From positions 4,856,727 through 4,920,726 of the forward strand of contig CP065590.1 of assembly GCA_016025055.1 (NCBI GenBank): 64,000 bases of DNA. Reading direction: 5' to 3'. The stretch comes from Chryseobacterium indologenes (GTDB lineage: Bacteria; Bacteroidota; Bacteroidia; Flavobacteriales; Weeksellaceae). Each line of letters starts with the position of its first letter. Within the stretch, counting starts at the first letter, position 1. Shown here piece by piece: positions 17,858-27,026 of the stretch. The position numbers were made by a program, and so were the translations under genes. Under the pieces are notes generated by a model. That model was not told the origin of the DNA, did no database searches, and worked only from the letters and a program-made list of their open reading frames with translations.

Positions 17858-18988
17858 TTATAAATCAGTCCTTTTTTTCAACATCAGGAGTTTAGATTTA
17901 ATTTTTGAGGAAGGCTTTTCGATAACAAATCTGAAAAATATACCACCTGCTATACATAGCAACAGGCACAGGAGAATGCATATGTTATCCGACGTTTCCA
18001 TATTGAAATACTCAAGTACAGTTTGAGTCATATGAATAATACCTTTATGCGAAAGATACATCGCATACGACAATGCAGCTAATTGTCCCGTTACATACGA
18101 TTTTGACCTGGATAAAAAAGATGATTTTGAAATGGCAGCCAATACTATAATCCCATAACTTACGGCAACAGCAGTAAAACCAAATATGGATGCAGCTTCC
18201 GAAGCCTGATCATTACAAATCCAAAATGAAATCCCCAGCGACACCATCCCTATAACGAACAATAAATTGCCATAGGTATTGACCAGTTTTCTCAGTACTA
18301 ATGAATATTGCATCAGATAACCGATCAAAACTCCTATTGCCAAACCATCGAGTCTCGTATGGGTAGAATAATATATTTTCATATACCACAAACGCCAGAA
18401 TTCCATAGAGCCTTTTTCAAGACCGGTAATATGGGTGTTCCAAATAATAAATCTGGATATGATGGAAAAGGCAATAACTGCCATGATTAAAATTCCGGGA
18501 TACTTACACCAGCGTGTGGAGAGCACAACCAAAAGCAATAAGGGCAAAAAAAGATAAAACTGCTCCTCAATGCATAGGGACCACGCATGAGAAAATGTTC
18601 CTTTGCTGATGACATCCAGACCATAATTCTGAGTAAAGGTCAGAAATTTCCATAATGGCGGCAAGGCTTCCCTTTCCCGGAAAAAGGGTGAGGAAAAGTA
18701 TAACAAAAGCGTCAAAAGATAAGGAGGAACAATTCTGAAAAACCGTTTAATATAAAATGTTTTCAAACATATCGTATTTCTGTTCTCCATCTCTTTCAAC
18801 AACTGGCTTGAAATCAGGAATCCGCTTAACACAAAAAAGAGGTCAACGCCCGTCCAGCCAAACTTTCCGATGCTGTCTATCCAGCCGGGATGCTTAAATG
18901 CCCGGTAATGATATAATAAAACCAATATAATGGCCATCGAACGCAGGTGGTCCAGCCCGTGAAATCTTTGAGAATATTCTGTTGTCAT
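17858..18988 (-). CDS. acyltransferase-3 family membrane protein (OafA/NodX type)
   Basis: The 376-residue polytopic protein begins RFHGLDHLRSMAIILVLLYHY and has GVDLFFVLSGFLIS, RFFRIVPPYLL and SLCIEEQFYLFLPL, the standard landmarks of acyltransferase family 3. About ten hydrophobic segments follow. These enzymes O-acylate surface polysaccharides or other extracytoplasmic sugars using cytosolic acyl donors. The gene stands alone and convergently follows the GTPase operon. The acceptor is unknown; O-antigen or capsule modification is the usual role. Confidence 0.85.
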   Translation of the reverse strand: MTTEYSQRFHGLDHLRSMAIILVLLYHYRAFKHPGWIDSIGKFGWTGVDLFFVLSGFLISSQLLKEMENRNTICLKTFYIKRFFRIVPPYLLTLLLYFSSPFFREREALPPLWKFLTFTQNYGLDVISKGTFSHAWSLCIEEQFYLFLPLLLLVVLSTRWCKYPGILIMAVIAFSIISRFIIWNTHITGLEKGSMEFWRLWYMKIYYSTHTRLDGLAIGVLIGYLMQYSLVLRKLVNTYGNLLFVIGMVSLGISFWICNDQASEAASIFGFTAVAVSYGIIVLAAISKSSFLSRSKSYVTGQLAALSYAMYLSHKGIIHMTQTVLEYFNMETSDNICILLCLLLCIAGGIFFRFVIEKPSSKIKSKLLMLKKRTDL

Positions 18989-19173
18989 ATTTTTTCTGCA
19001 AATCTTGTTAAATTCCCAGTGCTGTTACAACTTAGTATCCGGAAAGCAGCCGTTTGAGTGTAAACAGCTCAAGGAACTGTCTACAGGCTAATTACTGTAG
19101 TTCACCCCTATTTGGGGGGCATTTGCATTCCCTCACCCGATTATCGCTGAAGTTTTTTATATTTTTGAATATC

Positions 19174-20235
19174 ATGAAAAGAAAAGCAGAACCTCATATC
19201 AGACAGCATATCTATTTCCAGCTATTCTTCTGGACTGCTTTATTTTTGTTTGGAACGGCAAAAACATATGGGGAATATGATGCGGGATTTTTTAAAGAAT
19301 CTGTTATCTACAACTTCTGCCACTGGATTTTCCAGATTATAGGAGCCAACTTTATCTATTATGTTTTGATTCATCGTTTTTTTGACAGAAAAAAATATAT
19401 TGGGTTCCTGCTGGGGCTGTTCGTCAGCATTTATAGTATTTCCGTGATCAACAGGCTTTTTATTGTATATGCAGCTGAACCGCTTTTCATCAGTGAGACT
19501 AAAGACAGTATCATCAGTATTTTTACCGATATCAGGTACCTGCTTTTTCATTATTCTTTTCCTATTGTAAGCGGATCTTTTATTTTCATTTCCATCATGT
19601 TTGTCATCAGATATAAAGAGGAAAAAGAAAATACGGCCAAGCTTCAGAAAGAAAAATCAGAGCTGGAACTGCAATCTCTTAAGTCTCAGCTTCATCCTCA
19701 TTTTCTGTTTAATACCCTGAATAATATTTATTCCCTATCGGTAAGTAATTCCGACAAAACTTCCCGGTCTATAAGCCAGCTTTCTGACATTTTAGATTAT
19801 ATTTTACACAAAGGACAGCAGAAGTGGGTTTCTATAGCTGAAGAATTAGCTGTTATTGATGATTATATAGCCCTGGAAAGCCTTCGGTATAGGGATGAAA
19901 GATTAAAAGTAAACAAAAAGATCATTTTACATTCTTCCACTCTCATTCCACCATTATTATACCTTACCCTGGTTGAAAATGCCTTCAAACACGGAGCCGG
20001 TAAAAACGCAGGCCATACGGAAATACATATTGAAGCAGAAACGGATCAAAAGCAATCTGTCTTCAGAATTACCAATACCTACAACAGCACTCAGCCAAAT
20101 AATGAAAAAGGAATAGGATTACAAAATGTAAAAAAGCAACTGCAACATCACTACCGTGAAAATTTTTCCTACAAGATCTCACGGGAAAACAATATTTTTA
20201 CGATTGAAATCATTACCCCTTCCACCTATGATTAA
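19174..20235 (+). CDS. LytS-type sensor histidine kinase
   Basis: The start is the ATG giving MKRKAEPHIRQHIYFQLFFW. Four transmembrane helices fill the N-terminal 150 residues with no large periplasmic domain. A short coiled coil leads to SQLHPHFLFNTLNNIYSLS, the His_kinase (LytS/YehU) phosphoacceptor box, followed by an HATPase_c domain with LVENAFKHGAGK and GIGLQNVKKQL. It should autophosphorylate in response to an envelope signal and pass the phosphate to the LytTR regulator whose gene overlaps its 3' end by 8 bp. Confidence 0.88.
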   Translation: MKRKAEPHIRQHIYFQLFFWTALFLFGTAKTYGEYDAGFFKESVIYNFCHWIFQIIGANFIYYVLIHRFFDRKKYIGFLLGLFVSIYSISVINRLFIVYAAEPLFISETKDSIISIFTDIRYLLFHYSFPIVSGSFIFISIMFVIRYKEEKENTAKLQKEKSELELQSLKSQLHPHFLFNTLNNIYSLSVSNSDKTSRSISQLSDILDYILHKGQQKWVSIAEELAVIDDYIALESLRYRDERLKVNKKIILHSSTLIPPLLYLTLVENAFKHGAGKNAGHTEIHIEAETDQKQSVFRITNTYNSTQPNNEKGIGLQNVKKQLQHHYRENFSYKISRENNIFTIEIITPSTYD

Positions 20236-20923
20236 TTGTCTCATTGTAGATGACGAGCCTCTGGCGGCTGACCTATTGGAGAATCATATCTCCAAAATAA
20301 ACCATTTAAAACTGGCCGGAAAAGCTGAAAATGCGATGGATGCCTATGCAATACTCCAGAACCAGGCGATCGACCTGATGTTCCTCGATATTCATATGCC
20401 AGATTTAAACGGAATTGATTTTTTAAAATCATTATCCCGGAAACCGAAAACCATATTTACAACCGCGTACCGTGATTTTGCGGTTGAAGGTTTTGAACTG
20501 GAAGCGGTAGATTATCTCCTGAAACCAATTACTTTTGAACGTTTTTTTAAAGCAGTGGAACGTGTACTGAGAAATACAACCCATCCGTCGGAAAGTTTTA
20601 TCATCATCAGAACCGAGGGAATGCAGCGAAAGGTTTCTCTTGCAGAAATTGTTTATATCGAAAGCCAGGGTAATGATATTAAGTTAACTTTATCGGGAGG
20701 AGAGCATTTCATTTCAAAGAGTAAAATCGCTGATCTGGAGTCTGCATTATCTTCCAAAGGTTTTATCAGAATTCACAGATCTTTTATCATCAATACTCAA
20801 TATGTTACCGCCTTTACTAGTCATGAAATCCATCTCGGCATTCATCATATTCCTGTGGGAAGAAGTTATAAGCAGGAGGCTGAAACATTCACCTCCGCTA
20901 TTTCGAAAAACAGAGTATTGTAA
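20228..20923 (+). CDS. LytTR-family response regulator
   Basis: The start is the ATG overlapping the kinase gene (MINCLIVDDEPLAADLL). The receiver domain has the DDE acidic pair, phosphoacceptor Asp in LMFLDIHMPDLNG, TTAYRD and the Lys in YLLKPI. The C-terminal LytTR DNA-binding domain spans about residues 125-230 (EIVYIESQGNDIKLTL, IRIHRSFIIN, VPVGRSYK-like end). It forms a two-component pair with the upstream kinase. The targets are unknown. Confidence 0.9.
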   Translation: MINCLIVDDEPLAADLLENHISKINHLKLAGKAENAMDAYAILQNQAIDLMFLDIHMPDLNGIDFLKSLSRKPKTIFTTAYRDFAVEGFELEAVDYLLKPITFERFFKAVERVLRNTTHPSESFIIIRTEGMQRKVSLAEIVYIESQGNDIKLTLSGGEHFISKSKIADLESALSSKGFIRIHRSFIINTQYVTAFTSHEIHLGIHHIPVGRSYKQEAETFTSAISKNRVL

Positions 20924-21206
20924 ATTTTTTTTGAATTTTCTAAATTAAACCTTATAATATTTTAATTTTTAAGACATTACATCATACTTCTCTGTTCAGA
21001 AAAATATTTTGCTTAAAAAGCTTAGTATTTATGAAAATTAATAAACAGGTGATTTACATTCTATTGTCTGTTTAACGGAGGTCTTATCGTCGGCAAGTCA
21101 TTTCTTACCAATATTAAAAAAAAGTATTACTTTTGTTTAAACGAATGAAATTGCTTTTGGGCTTTTTTATGAGTGTACCAATTTATAAAACATTAAAATT
21201 CATTCC

Positions 21207-21761
21207 ATGAGAAAGATAATTCTACTTCTTACATGTATGTTCGGTATTTCTGTTTTCTCACAGATTAAAGTGTTGAAAAATGAAAGTCTGGTTGAAATTG
21301 GTAAAGATAATTCCGTAGGTTTATACAAAAAAGAAGATAAATATACCGTCAATTATCAGGATCTGAACACCAGTAATCTGAATACCATCAGAGCTTTTTC
21401 GTTTCAAAACCTGAATGGAGATGTAGCCGGTTTGTACAAACTTATTTTAGAAGGCTTTGTATCGCTTCCCGGTGAAAATGTTATTTTAGAACTTCCTAAT
21501 GATATTATCGAACTTCATTATGAGAGAAACTATGGCCAGCCAACCGTACAGTTTATCCAATACATCAATAAAAACCGAAAGTATGTAGGTAAATCACAGT
21601 TTCTGACACAAAAGCAAGTGGAAAAAATCTTTGGCAGAACCAATGGGAAGTATGCCATGTATGATAAACCTGCTGCTGCCCACAACTCCGGTAAAGGTGT
21701 TAATACCGCTTCTACCTCAGCTCCGGCATCCGGCGGAGGCAGCAAAAAATCAAGAAAATAA
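21207..21761 (+). CDS. exported hypothetical protein
   Basis: The 184-residue protein starts with a signal peptide (MRKIILLLTCMFGISVFSQ). The mature part has a mixed alpha/beta look, with VNYQDLNTSNLNTIRAFSFQNL and KSQFLTQKQVEKIFGR. The C terminus is low complexity, rich in Ala, Ser and Gly and ending in basic residues (SGGGSKKSRK). I recognise no domain. It is monocistronic with a terminator after the stop, and periplasmic or outer-membrane location is likely. Confidence 0.65.
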   Translation: MRKIILLLTCMFGISVFSQIKVLKNESLVEIGKDNSVGLYKKEDKYTVNYQDLNTSNLNTIRAFSFQNLNGDVAGLYKLILEGFVSLPGENVILELPNDIIELHYERNYGQPTVQFIQYINKNRKYVGKSQFLTQKQVEKIFGRTNGKYAMYDKPAAAHNSGKGVNTASTSAPASGGGSKKSRK

Positions 21762-21781
21762 TTATAATTTATAAATATTGT

Positions 21782-21810
21782 AAAACTCATTCTACGGGAT
21801 GAGTTTTTTT
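21782..21810 (+). terminator. intrinsic terminator
   Basis: The arms AAAACTCAT / ATGAGTTTT are followed by a T run, 20 bp after the stop at 21761. Confidence 0.8.
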
Positions 21811-21841
21811 ATTTTATTTTTGCAAAAAGACAGTAAACATT

Positions 21842-22546
21842 ATGCCGCTTCAGATCATCAATTTGACCAAAAAATTCGGAGAGCAAACCGCCCTTAACAA
21901 TATCAATATTTCGATTGACAAAAATGAAATCATCGGCTTGCTGGGCCCGAACGGTGCCGGAAAATCAACGTTGATGAAATCTATTGTCGGGGCACTGAAA
22001 ATTGATCAGGGCGAAATTGTATTTAACGGGATGAATATTTCCGACCATGAGATTGAAAGCAAGAAAAAAATAGGCTTCCTTCCGGAAAACAATCCGCTTT
22101 ATCTGGAAATGTATGTGAAGGAGTATCTTCACTTTGTCGCCAATATCCACAAAATCCCTGAATCAAGAGTTGACGAAGTGATCGAATTGGTAGGAATTAG
22201 TCCTGAAAAGTCTAAGAAAATCTCCCAACTTTCGAAAGGTTATAAACAGCGTGTAGGACTGGCCCAAGCCATCATCCATCAGCCCGATCTACTGATCCTG
22301 GATGAACCCACCAACGGATTGGATCCGAACCAAATTATAGAAATCCGAAATGTGGTAAAAGAGATCGGACAACAAAAGACCGTTTTGCTTTCCACTCATA
22401 TTATGCAGGAGGTAGAAGCATTATGCTCAAGAGTGATTCTTATTCACCAGGGGAATATCCTTCAGGACTGCCCTATCGATGAATTTAAGGGAAGGTTTGG
22501 TAGCCTGGAAGAAGCTTTTGCCGATTATACTGCAGTTTCAAAGTAA
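21842..22546 (+). CDS. ABC transporter ATP-binding protein, GldA-like
   Basis: The 234-residue ATPase has Walker A GPNGAGKST, signature LSKGYKQRVGLAQA and Walker B LLILDEPTNGLDPNQ, with a switch His in LLSTHIMQEVEALC. FLPENNPLYLEMYVKEYL closely resembles the Q-loop region of GldA, the ATPase linked to gliding motility in flavobacteria. It is shorter than the typical GldA of about 300 residues, so it may instead be the ATPase of a related ABC-2 exporter. No permease gene is adjacent. Confidence 0.7.
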   Translation: MPLQIINLTKKFGEQTALNNINISIDKNEIIGLLGPNGAGKSTLMKSIVGALKIDQGEIVFNGMNISDHEIESKKKIGFLPENNPLYLEMYVKEYLHFVANIHKIPESRVDEVIELVGISPEKSKKISQLSKGYKQRVGLAQAIIHQPDLLILDEPTNGLDPNQIIEIRNVVKEIGQQKTVLLSTHIMQEVEALCSRVILIHQGNILQDCPIDEFKGRFGSLEEAFADYTAVSK

Positions 22547-22825
22547 AACAACTTCTTTAAAAAATATTTTCTTTTAATTTTTTAAACCACACAAAAGTTT
22601 TTTGAACACTTAAGTTTTTTAAGTGACAAACTTTATGGTTAAAAAGTGCACAGAAGGCTTGAAATCTCTGATTTTCTTACAGTAAACTTACTTATGAAGA
22701 AGTCTAAGTGAACTGCAATGTTATAAAAATCTGAGCAATCTGTAAAATCTGCGGGAAAAAACAAACCATCTACAATGGCTTCATATTTGATGGAATCTAA
22801 ACTGTTAACCAATAACCAACATCAT

Positions 22826-23266
22826 ATGATAAAGCATCTTTTATTAGGAGCTTTTTGTTTAGCTCAGTTTTCTTTTACCTATGCTAAAGAGACTCCGAAT
22901 GATTCAAAACTGCACAGCACATTCTCTTATTCTGCTTCCCAGCAAGCACCTAAGACTGTCATTATTAAAACGAAGAAGTTTAAAATAAGAATTGACAAAC
23001 AGCCCAATGGTAAATACCTGTATCAGTCATGGAATGCCAATGCAAAAATCACGGCAAAACCAAGTATGATCATCAGTGACGGCGAACTGGTTCCTGACGG
23101 TACAGGAGGTAATTATTATATCCAGTTTAATAACGACGGTTATACTTATCAGGTTTGGAGAAATTATCTTACAGATTCTGCTAAAAAAGCCCCGTACACT
23201 CTGGTCGTCAATAACCAGAATGATCAGGAAGTTGTACGCCAGGACGGAATTGTGGTGAAAAACTAG
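22826..23266 (+). CDS. exported hypothetical protein
   Basis: The start is the ATG giving MIKHLLLGAFCLAQFSFTYA, a signal peptide with cleavage before KETP; an upstream in-frame start would bury it. The mature domain of about 125 residues contains TKKFKIRIDKQPNGKYLYQSWNANAKI and GGNYYIQFNNDGYTYQVWRNYL, suggesting a small all-beta domain. I recognise no family. It is followed by a terminator shared with the convergent patatin gene. Confidence 0.6.
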   Translation: MIKHLLLGAFCLAQFSFTYAKETPNDSKLHSTFSYSASQQAPKTVIIKTKKFKIRIDKQPNGKYLYQSWNANAKITAKPSMIISDGELVPDGTGGNYYIQFNNDGYTYQVWRNYLTDSAKKAPYTLVVNNQNDQEVVRQDGIVVKN

Positions 23267-23283
23267 TACTAGTTATAAAAAGT

Positions 23284-23312
23284 AAAATCCTGTATTCATA
23301 CAGGATTTTTTT
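23284..23312. terminator. bidirectional terminator
   Basis: The stem AAAATCCTGTA / TACAGGATTTT carries flanking A and T runs. It lies between the convergent exported protein and patatin genes. Confidence 0.8.
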
Positions 23313-24111
23313 ATGTTCCGGATGGTTTCAATTCGGTGATGAAATTGCTGGTCTCATAGCTCTCCTTTGCGGCTTCATACCCGATATTAAAAATCTCTTC
23401 CAGCCTGCCCTTGCGGCGTTCAAAAGCCCCATATCCCGATAATTTCTGGGAAGAAATAAACCAGTCACAATACTCAAATTTTATTTTTTCAATTCTGTAA
23501 GACAACAGGTCGTAAGAGCGGGAAACAATCGCTTTGATTGAATTCAGATCTTCAATTTTGGCTTCAGTAGGTGGTGAAACAAATACTCCGATAAGTTTAT
23601 CACAGTCATTACGGATAATATCCGCCGGAAAATTGTTCAGAACACCTCCGTCACAATACATCTGTTCCTCTATAAAATATGGGGTTGTAATGCCCGGAAT
23701 AGAGCATGATGCAATAATGGCATCGACAATTTCAAAGTCTTTGTCAAAAATTTTCTGCGTCCCGGAAACTAATTCTGTAGCTACGATTTTAACTTCAATA
23801 TCCAGATCTCCCAGCTTCATTTCATGAAAAATTGGCTTAAGATAATTTCTGAAAATAATTGAAGATACCAATCCCGGCTGATTAAAAGTAAAATGCTTCC
23901 AGTTGAAAAAGTAAACAGAATTAAAAAATTCCAGAATCTCTTCCGGTGTTTTACCAACCGCATGCAGGCAGCCAACAATAGATCCGGCACTACAGCACGA
24001 AAGAATATCTATTTTGATATTTTTCTCTTTTAAGAATTTTAATACCCCCGCATGAGCGATGCCTTTGGTACCGCCGCCTGATAAAACAAGTCCTACTTTC
24101 TCAAAATTCAT
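23311..24111 (-). CDS. patatin-like phospholipase (RssA type)
   Basis: The start is the second ATG, giving MNFEKVGLVLSGGGTKGIAHAGVL with the GGGxKG oxyanion loop. The nucleophile elbow reads SCCSAGSIVG: the Ser is present, but the first Gly of GxSxG is Cys. The catalytic Asp lies in MYCDGGVLNNFP. The Ser-Asp dyad hydrolyses acyl esters of phospholipids. Its 267 residues fit the RssA-like bacterial group. It has no signal peptide and is probably cytosolic. The physiological substrate is unknown. Confidence 0.8.
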   Translation of the reverse strand: MNFEKVGLVLSGGGTKGIAHAGVLKFLKEKNIKIDILSCCSAGSIVGCLHAVGKTPEEILEFFNSVYFFNWKHFTFNQPGLVSSIIFRNYLKPIFHEMKLGDLDIEVKIVATELVSGTQKIFDKDFEIVDAIIASCSIPGITTPYFIEEQMYCDGGVLNNFPADIIRNDCDKLIGVFVSPPTEAKIEDLNSIKAIVSRSYDLLSYRIEKIKFEYCDWFISSQKLSGYGAFERRKGRLEEIFNIGYEAAKESYETSNFITELKPSGT

Positions 24112-24329
24112 TGAATAAATGTATGAAAACATAGGGAGATAATGAGATTAATTTTTATAAATATTTGGATTTTAAGCTTATTTTAACAAAACGAAACGGT
24201 GATTTGTGTAAAAATTCAATCTTAAAACAATAATTAGTTTATTTATTTAATTTATACTGATGATATATGATCTATTTTTGAACTTATGTCTATAAGCGTA
24301 GTTTAAGTCCGATGAACTGTAAATAACTA

Positions 24330-24356
24330 AAAAAGCTCAGATTTCTCTGAGCTTTT
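24330..24356. terminator. terminator downstream of lpdA
   Basis: AAAAGCTCAGA / TCTGAGCTTTT is flanked by A and T runs and lies 28 bp beyond the lpdA stop. Confidence 0.75.
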
Positions 24357-24382
24357 GTATGTAATATCTGTATGTATTCAGA

Positions 24383-25772
24383 TTAAATGTGGATTACTTC
24401 ACCGTAAGCAGCCGCAGCAGCTTCCATAATCGCTTCAGAAACGGTTGGGTGTGGGTGAATTGATTTAATGATTTCGTGACCTGTAGTTTCAAGTTTTCTT
24501 GCTACTACGGCTTCAGCTACCATATCTGTTACTCCTTCACCAATCATGTGGCATCCTAACCACTCACCGTATTTAGCATCGAAGATTACTTTGATGAATC
24601 CGTCTGTATTTCCGTTTGCCGTTGCTTTACCACTTGCAGAAAGAGGGAATTTACCAACTTTGATTTCATATCCTTTCTCTTTAGCCTGCTTTTCCGTAAG
24701 GCCTACAGAAGCTACCTCAGGGTGGCAGTATGTACATCCAGGGATATTGCCATAGTCGATTTTCTCAACATGCATTCCTTTAATTTTTTCAACACAAGTG
24801 ATTCCTTCAGCAGAAGCCACGTGAGCCAGAGCCTGAGTCGGGATAAGATCACCAATTGCATAGTAACCCGGTACTGAAGTTTCGTACCATTCGTTGACCA
24901 ATACTCTTCCTTTATCCGTCTGGATTCCTACTTCTTCTAAACCGATGTTTTCGATGTTGGCAGCAATACCTACAGCAGATAATAAGATATCCGCTTCCAG
25001 GGTAATGTTTCCGTTAGCAGTTTTTACGTTAGCTTTTACGCCTTCTCCACTTGTGTCAACGCTTTCTACAGAAGCGTTTGTCATGATTTCGATTCCTGAT
25101 TTTTTTCAGAGATTTCTCTAAGTGTTTAGAGATTTCTTCATCTTCCACAGGAACGATGTTTGGCATAAATTCTACGATCGTTACTTTGGTACCCATTGTG
25201 TTATAGAAATCAGCAAATTCTACCCCGATAGCACCAGAACCTACAACGATCATAGATTTCGGTTGCTCAGGAAGAGATAATGCCTGTCTGTATCCGATTA
25301 CTTTTTTACCATCCTGTGGTAAGTTTGGTAATTCTCTTGAGCGGGCTCCTGTTGCGATAATAATATGGTTACCTGCATATTCGGTTACTTTACCGTCTTT
25401 ATCAGTTACAGAAACTTTTTTTCCTTTTTGTACAGTTGCAGTACCAAGAATTACGTCGATCTTATTCTTTTTCATTAAGAATTCGATTCCTTTGCTCATT
25501 TTGCTGGCTACGCCACGGCTTCTCTGGATCACATTAGGAAACTCAAAGCTCGCCTCCACTTTATTCAAACCATAATCTTCAGCATGGTTGATATAATGAA
25601 AAACCTGAGCAGATTTCAACAAAGCTTTGGTTGGAATACATCCCCAGTTCAGGCAGATTCCTCCTAAGTTTTCTTTTTCGATAATTGCGGTTTTGAAACC
25701 CAATTGTGCTGCTCTGATCGCAGTTACATATCCACCAGGACCACTTCCAATGACAATAATATCGTAATTCAT
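24383..25772 (-). CDS. lpdA: dihydrolipoyl dehydrogenase (frame broken by a 1-nt indel)
   Basis: This is the E3 flavoenzyme of the 2-oxoacid dehydrogenase complexes and the glycine cleavage system; it reoxidises dihydrolipoamide with NAD+. The N terminus has the FAD-binding GSGPGGYVTAIRAAQLG and the redox-active disulfide GGICLNWGCIPTKAL. VGSGAIGVEFADFYNTMG is the NAD site, and the C-terminal HPHPTVSEAIMEA carries the catalytic His-Glu. The frame breaks at a run of seven A (plus-strand T run 25100-25106); removing one base gives 463 codons and reads EKSLKKSGIEIMTNASVESVD. A broken E3 would be very costly to an aerobe, so an assembly error is the best explanation. Confidence 0.92.
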
Positions 25773-25881
25773 TACTTTAAAAATTTTTATGCGAATTTAA
25801 GGAAAAATATTGGATGTTCTGCATTTCTGAAAACGGAGGTAAAAATGCATCAACAGGCTTAATTTATTCAATTATAAACAA

Positions 25882-25910
25882 GAAAGAGAATGCAAAACGC
25901 ATTCTCTTTC
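25882..25910. terminator. strong inverted repeat, likely bidirectional terminator
   Basis: The perfect 12-bp stem GAAAGAGAATGC / GCATTCTCTTTC has a 5-nt loop. It lies between lpdA's promoter side and the small exported protein gene. Confidence 0.6.
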
Positions 25911-25998
25911 AATAAATTTTATTTTACTTTAAAAAAACATCAAAATTAAAAAGACAGAAATAAGTATTTAAGATTTTATGAATAATAAGAAATTCCTG

Positions 25999-26262
25999 TT
26001 ATCTCGCTTCACGAAGCAATCGTTTTTCCATCTCAAATCTTTTATTCAAAGCCTTCATCTGATCTCTTTTCATCTGTTTGGTTGCAAGCGGATGGTTCAG
26101 AATAAGCTTTTTCTCTGTATTGTACTTTTTTGTGAGTTCCTGCATTTTTATATTAACCATTTCACTTTTTGAAGGATGTGGTGGTGCAGGAGGTCGTTTC
26201 TGGGCAGAAACATTCATGGATAAACCTAATACTACTAGTGTTGAAATTAAAATCTTTTTCAT
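25999..26262 (-). CDS. small exported hypothetical protein
   Basis: The 87-residue protein has a clear signal peptide (MKKILISTLVVLGLSMNVSAQ), a proline-rich linker (KRPPAPPHPSKSE) and a charged helical domain (MQELTKKYNTEKKLILNH...MKRDQMKALNKRFEMEKRLL). This architecture resembles small periplasmic Spy/CpxP-like or metal-responsive proteins, but no LTxxQ motif is present. Function is unknown. It is a single gene with AT-rich flanks. Confidence 0.6.
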   Translation of the reverse strand: MKKILISTLVVLGLSMNVSAQKRPPAPPHPSKSEMVNIKMQELTKKYNTEKKLILNHPLATKQMKRDQMKALNKRFEMEKRLLREAR

Positions 26263-26515
26263 AATATTTTATTTTAAAATGAAATTCAATCAACAGATAT
26301 ATATTGATTAAAAACATTCTGGTTTTGTAGTGATTCTACATATATCATACCAACATTTAAGAAAAGAATTAAGATTTAACACGATCACCATCTCGCTCAT
26401 ACAATATAACCCACTGTTTGATAAACCATTGTGAATTTAAATAATTTAATTGATCGGGGCCTAGCAATATTTATCTTCTGTTTTTTTAATTTTATAAGAG
26501 CCTAATTAAAAATTT

Positions 26516-26902
26516 ATGAAAACACCAGCAAAAAAAGATACGCTGACAAGGGATAAGCTTTGGCTGCAGGAACCTGAAGACCACGACTTTCCTGCCGCAC
26601 AGGATTATCTTGAACTTCTTTTCGACCCCGAAGAGGCAAAAGCAATCGTGGAACGGCTTAAAAAAGCTACCACCATTACCAAAAAGTCTAAAGACATTCT
26701 TAGGGCCAGCAAGCTGGATCTACTTCCGGAAACCAATATCCATGTTAAAGAAAATCTTAAAAAAGTGGAAAAAAGCAAAAAGCTTTCCCCTATTTTACTG
26801 GTAAGAGGTCAACAGGAATTAATTATTGCTGATGGTTATCACCGGTTATGCTGCAGCTACTATCTTACAGAAGATCTTGAAGTTCCATGCAGGTTAGTAT
26901 AA
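26516..26902 (+). CDS. ParB/Srx-like domain protein
   Basis: The 128-residue cytosolic protein ends with LSPILLVRGQQELIIADGYHRLCCSYYL, which resembles the ParB/Srx nuclease fold core (xxxDGxHR). Lysine-rich helices precede it. It has no HTH and no ParA neighbour, so it is not a partition system. Orphan proteins of this size occur in Bacteroidetes without assigned roles. Nothing about the neighbours clarifies its job. Confidence 0.6.
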   Translation: MKTPAKKDTLTRDKLWLQEPEDHDFPAAQDYLELLFDPEEAKAIVERLKKATTITKKSKDILRASKLDLLPETNIHVKENLKKVEKSKKLSPILLVRGQQELIIADGYHRLCCSYYLTEDLEVPCRLV

Positions 26903-26994
26903 AAAAAGGAAAAAAATAAAATCACCACACAATGAATTAAATCACATTATTAAAAAATACGCAAATAAAATCCTTTCAAAGACCCTGTTTTTAC

Positions 26995-27002
26995 TAATTT
27001 TG
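26995..27002 (+). promoter_or_regulatory. possible -7 box for the 27027 gene
   Basis: TAATTTTG matches TAnnTTTG, 24 bp before the ATG. A weak -33 (TTTC) lies 17 bp upstream of it. Confidence 0.4.
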
Positions 27003-27026
27003 CAAAAAAATTATTGAAAATAAGAT

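Noticed and set aside
24383..25772. True pseudogene of lpdA
   Set aside because: The E3 enzyme is needed for aerobic growth and the only defect is one base in a seven-base homopolymer.
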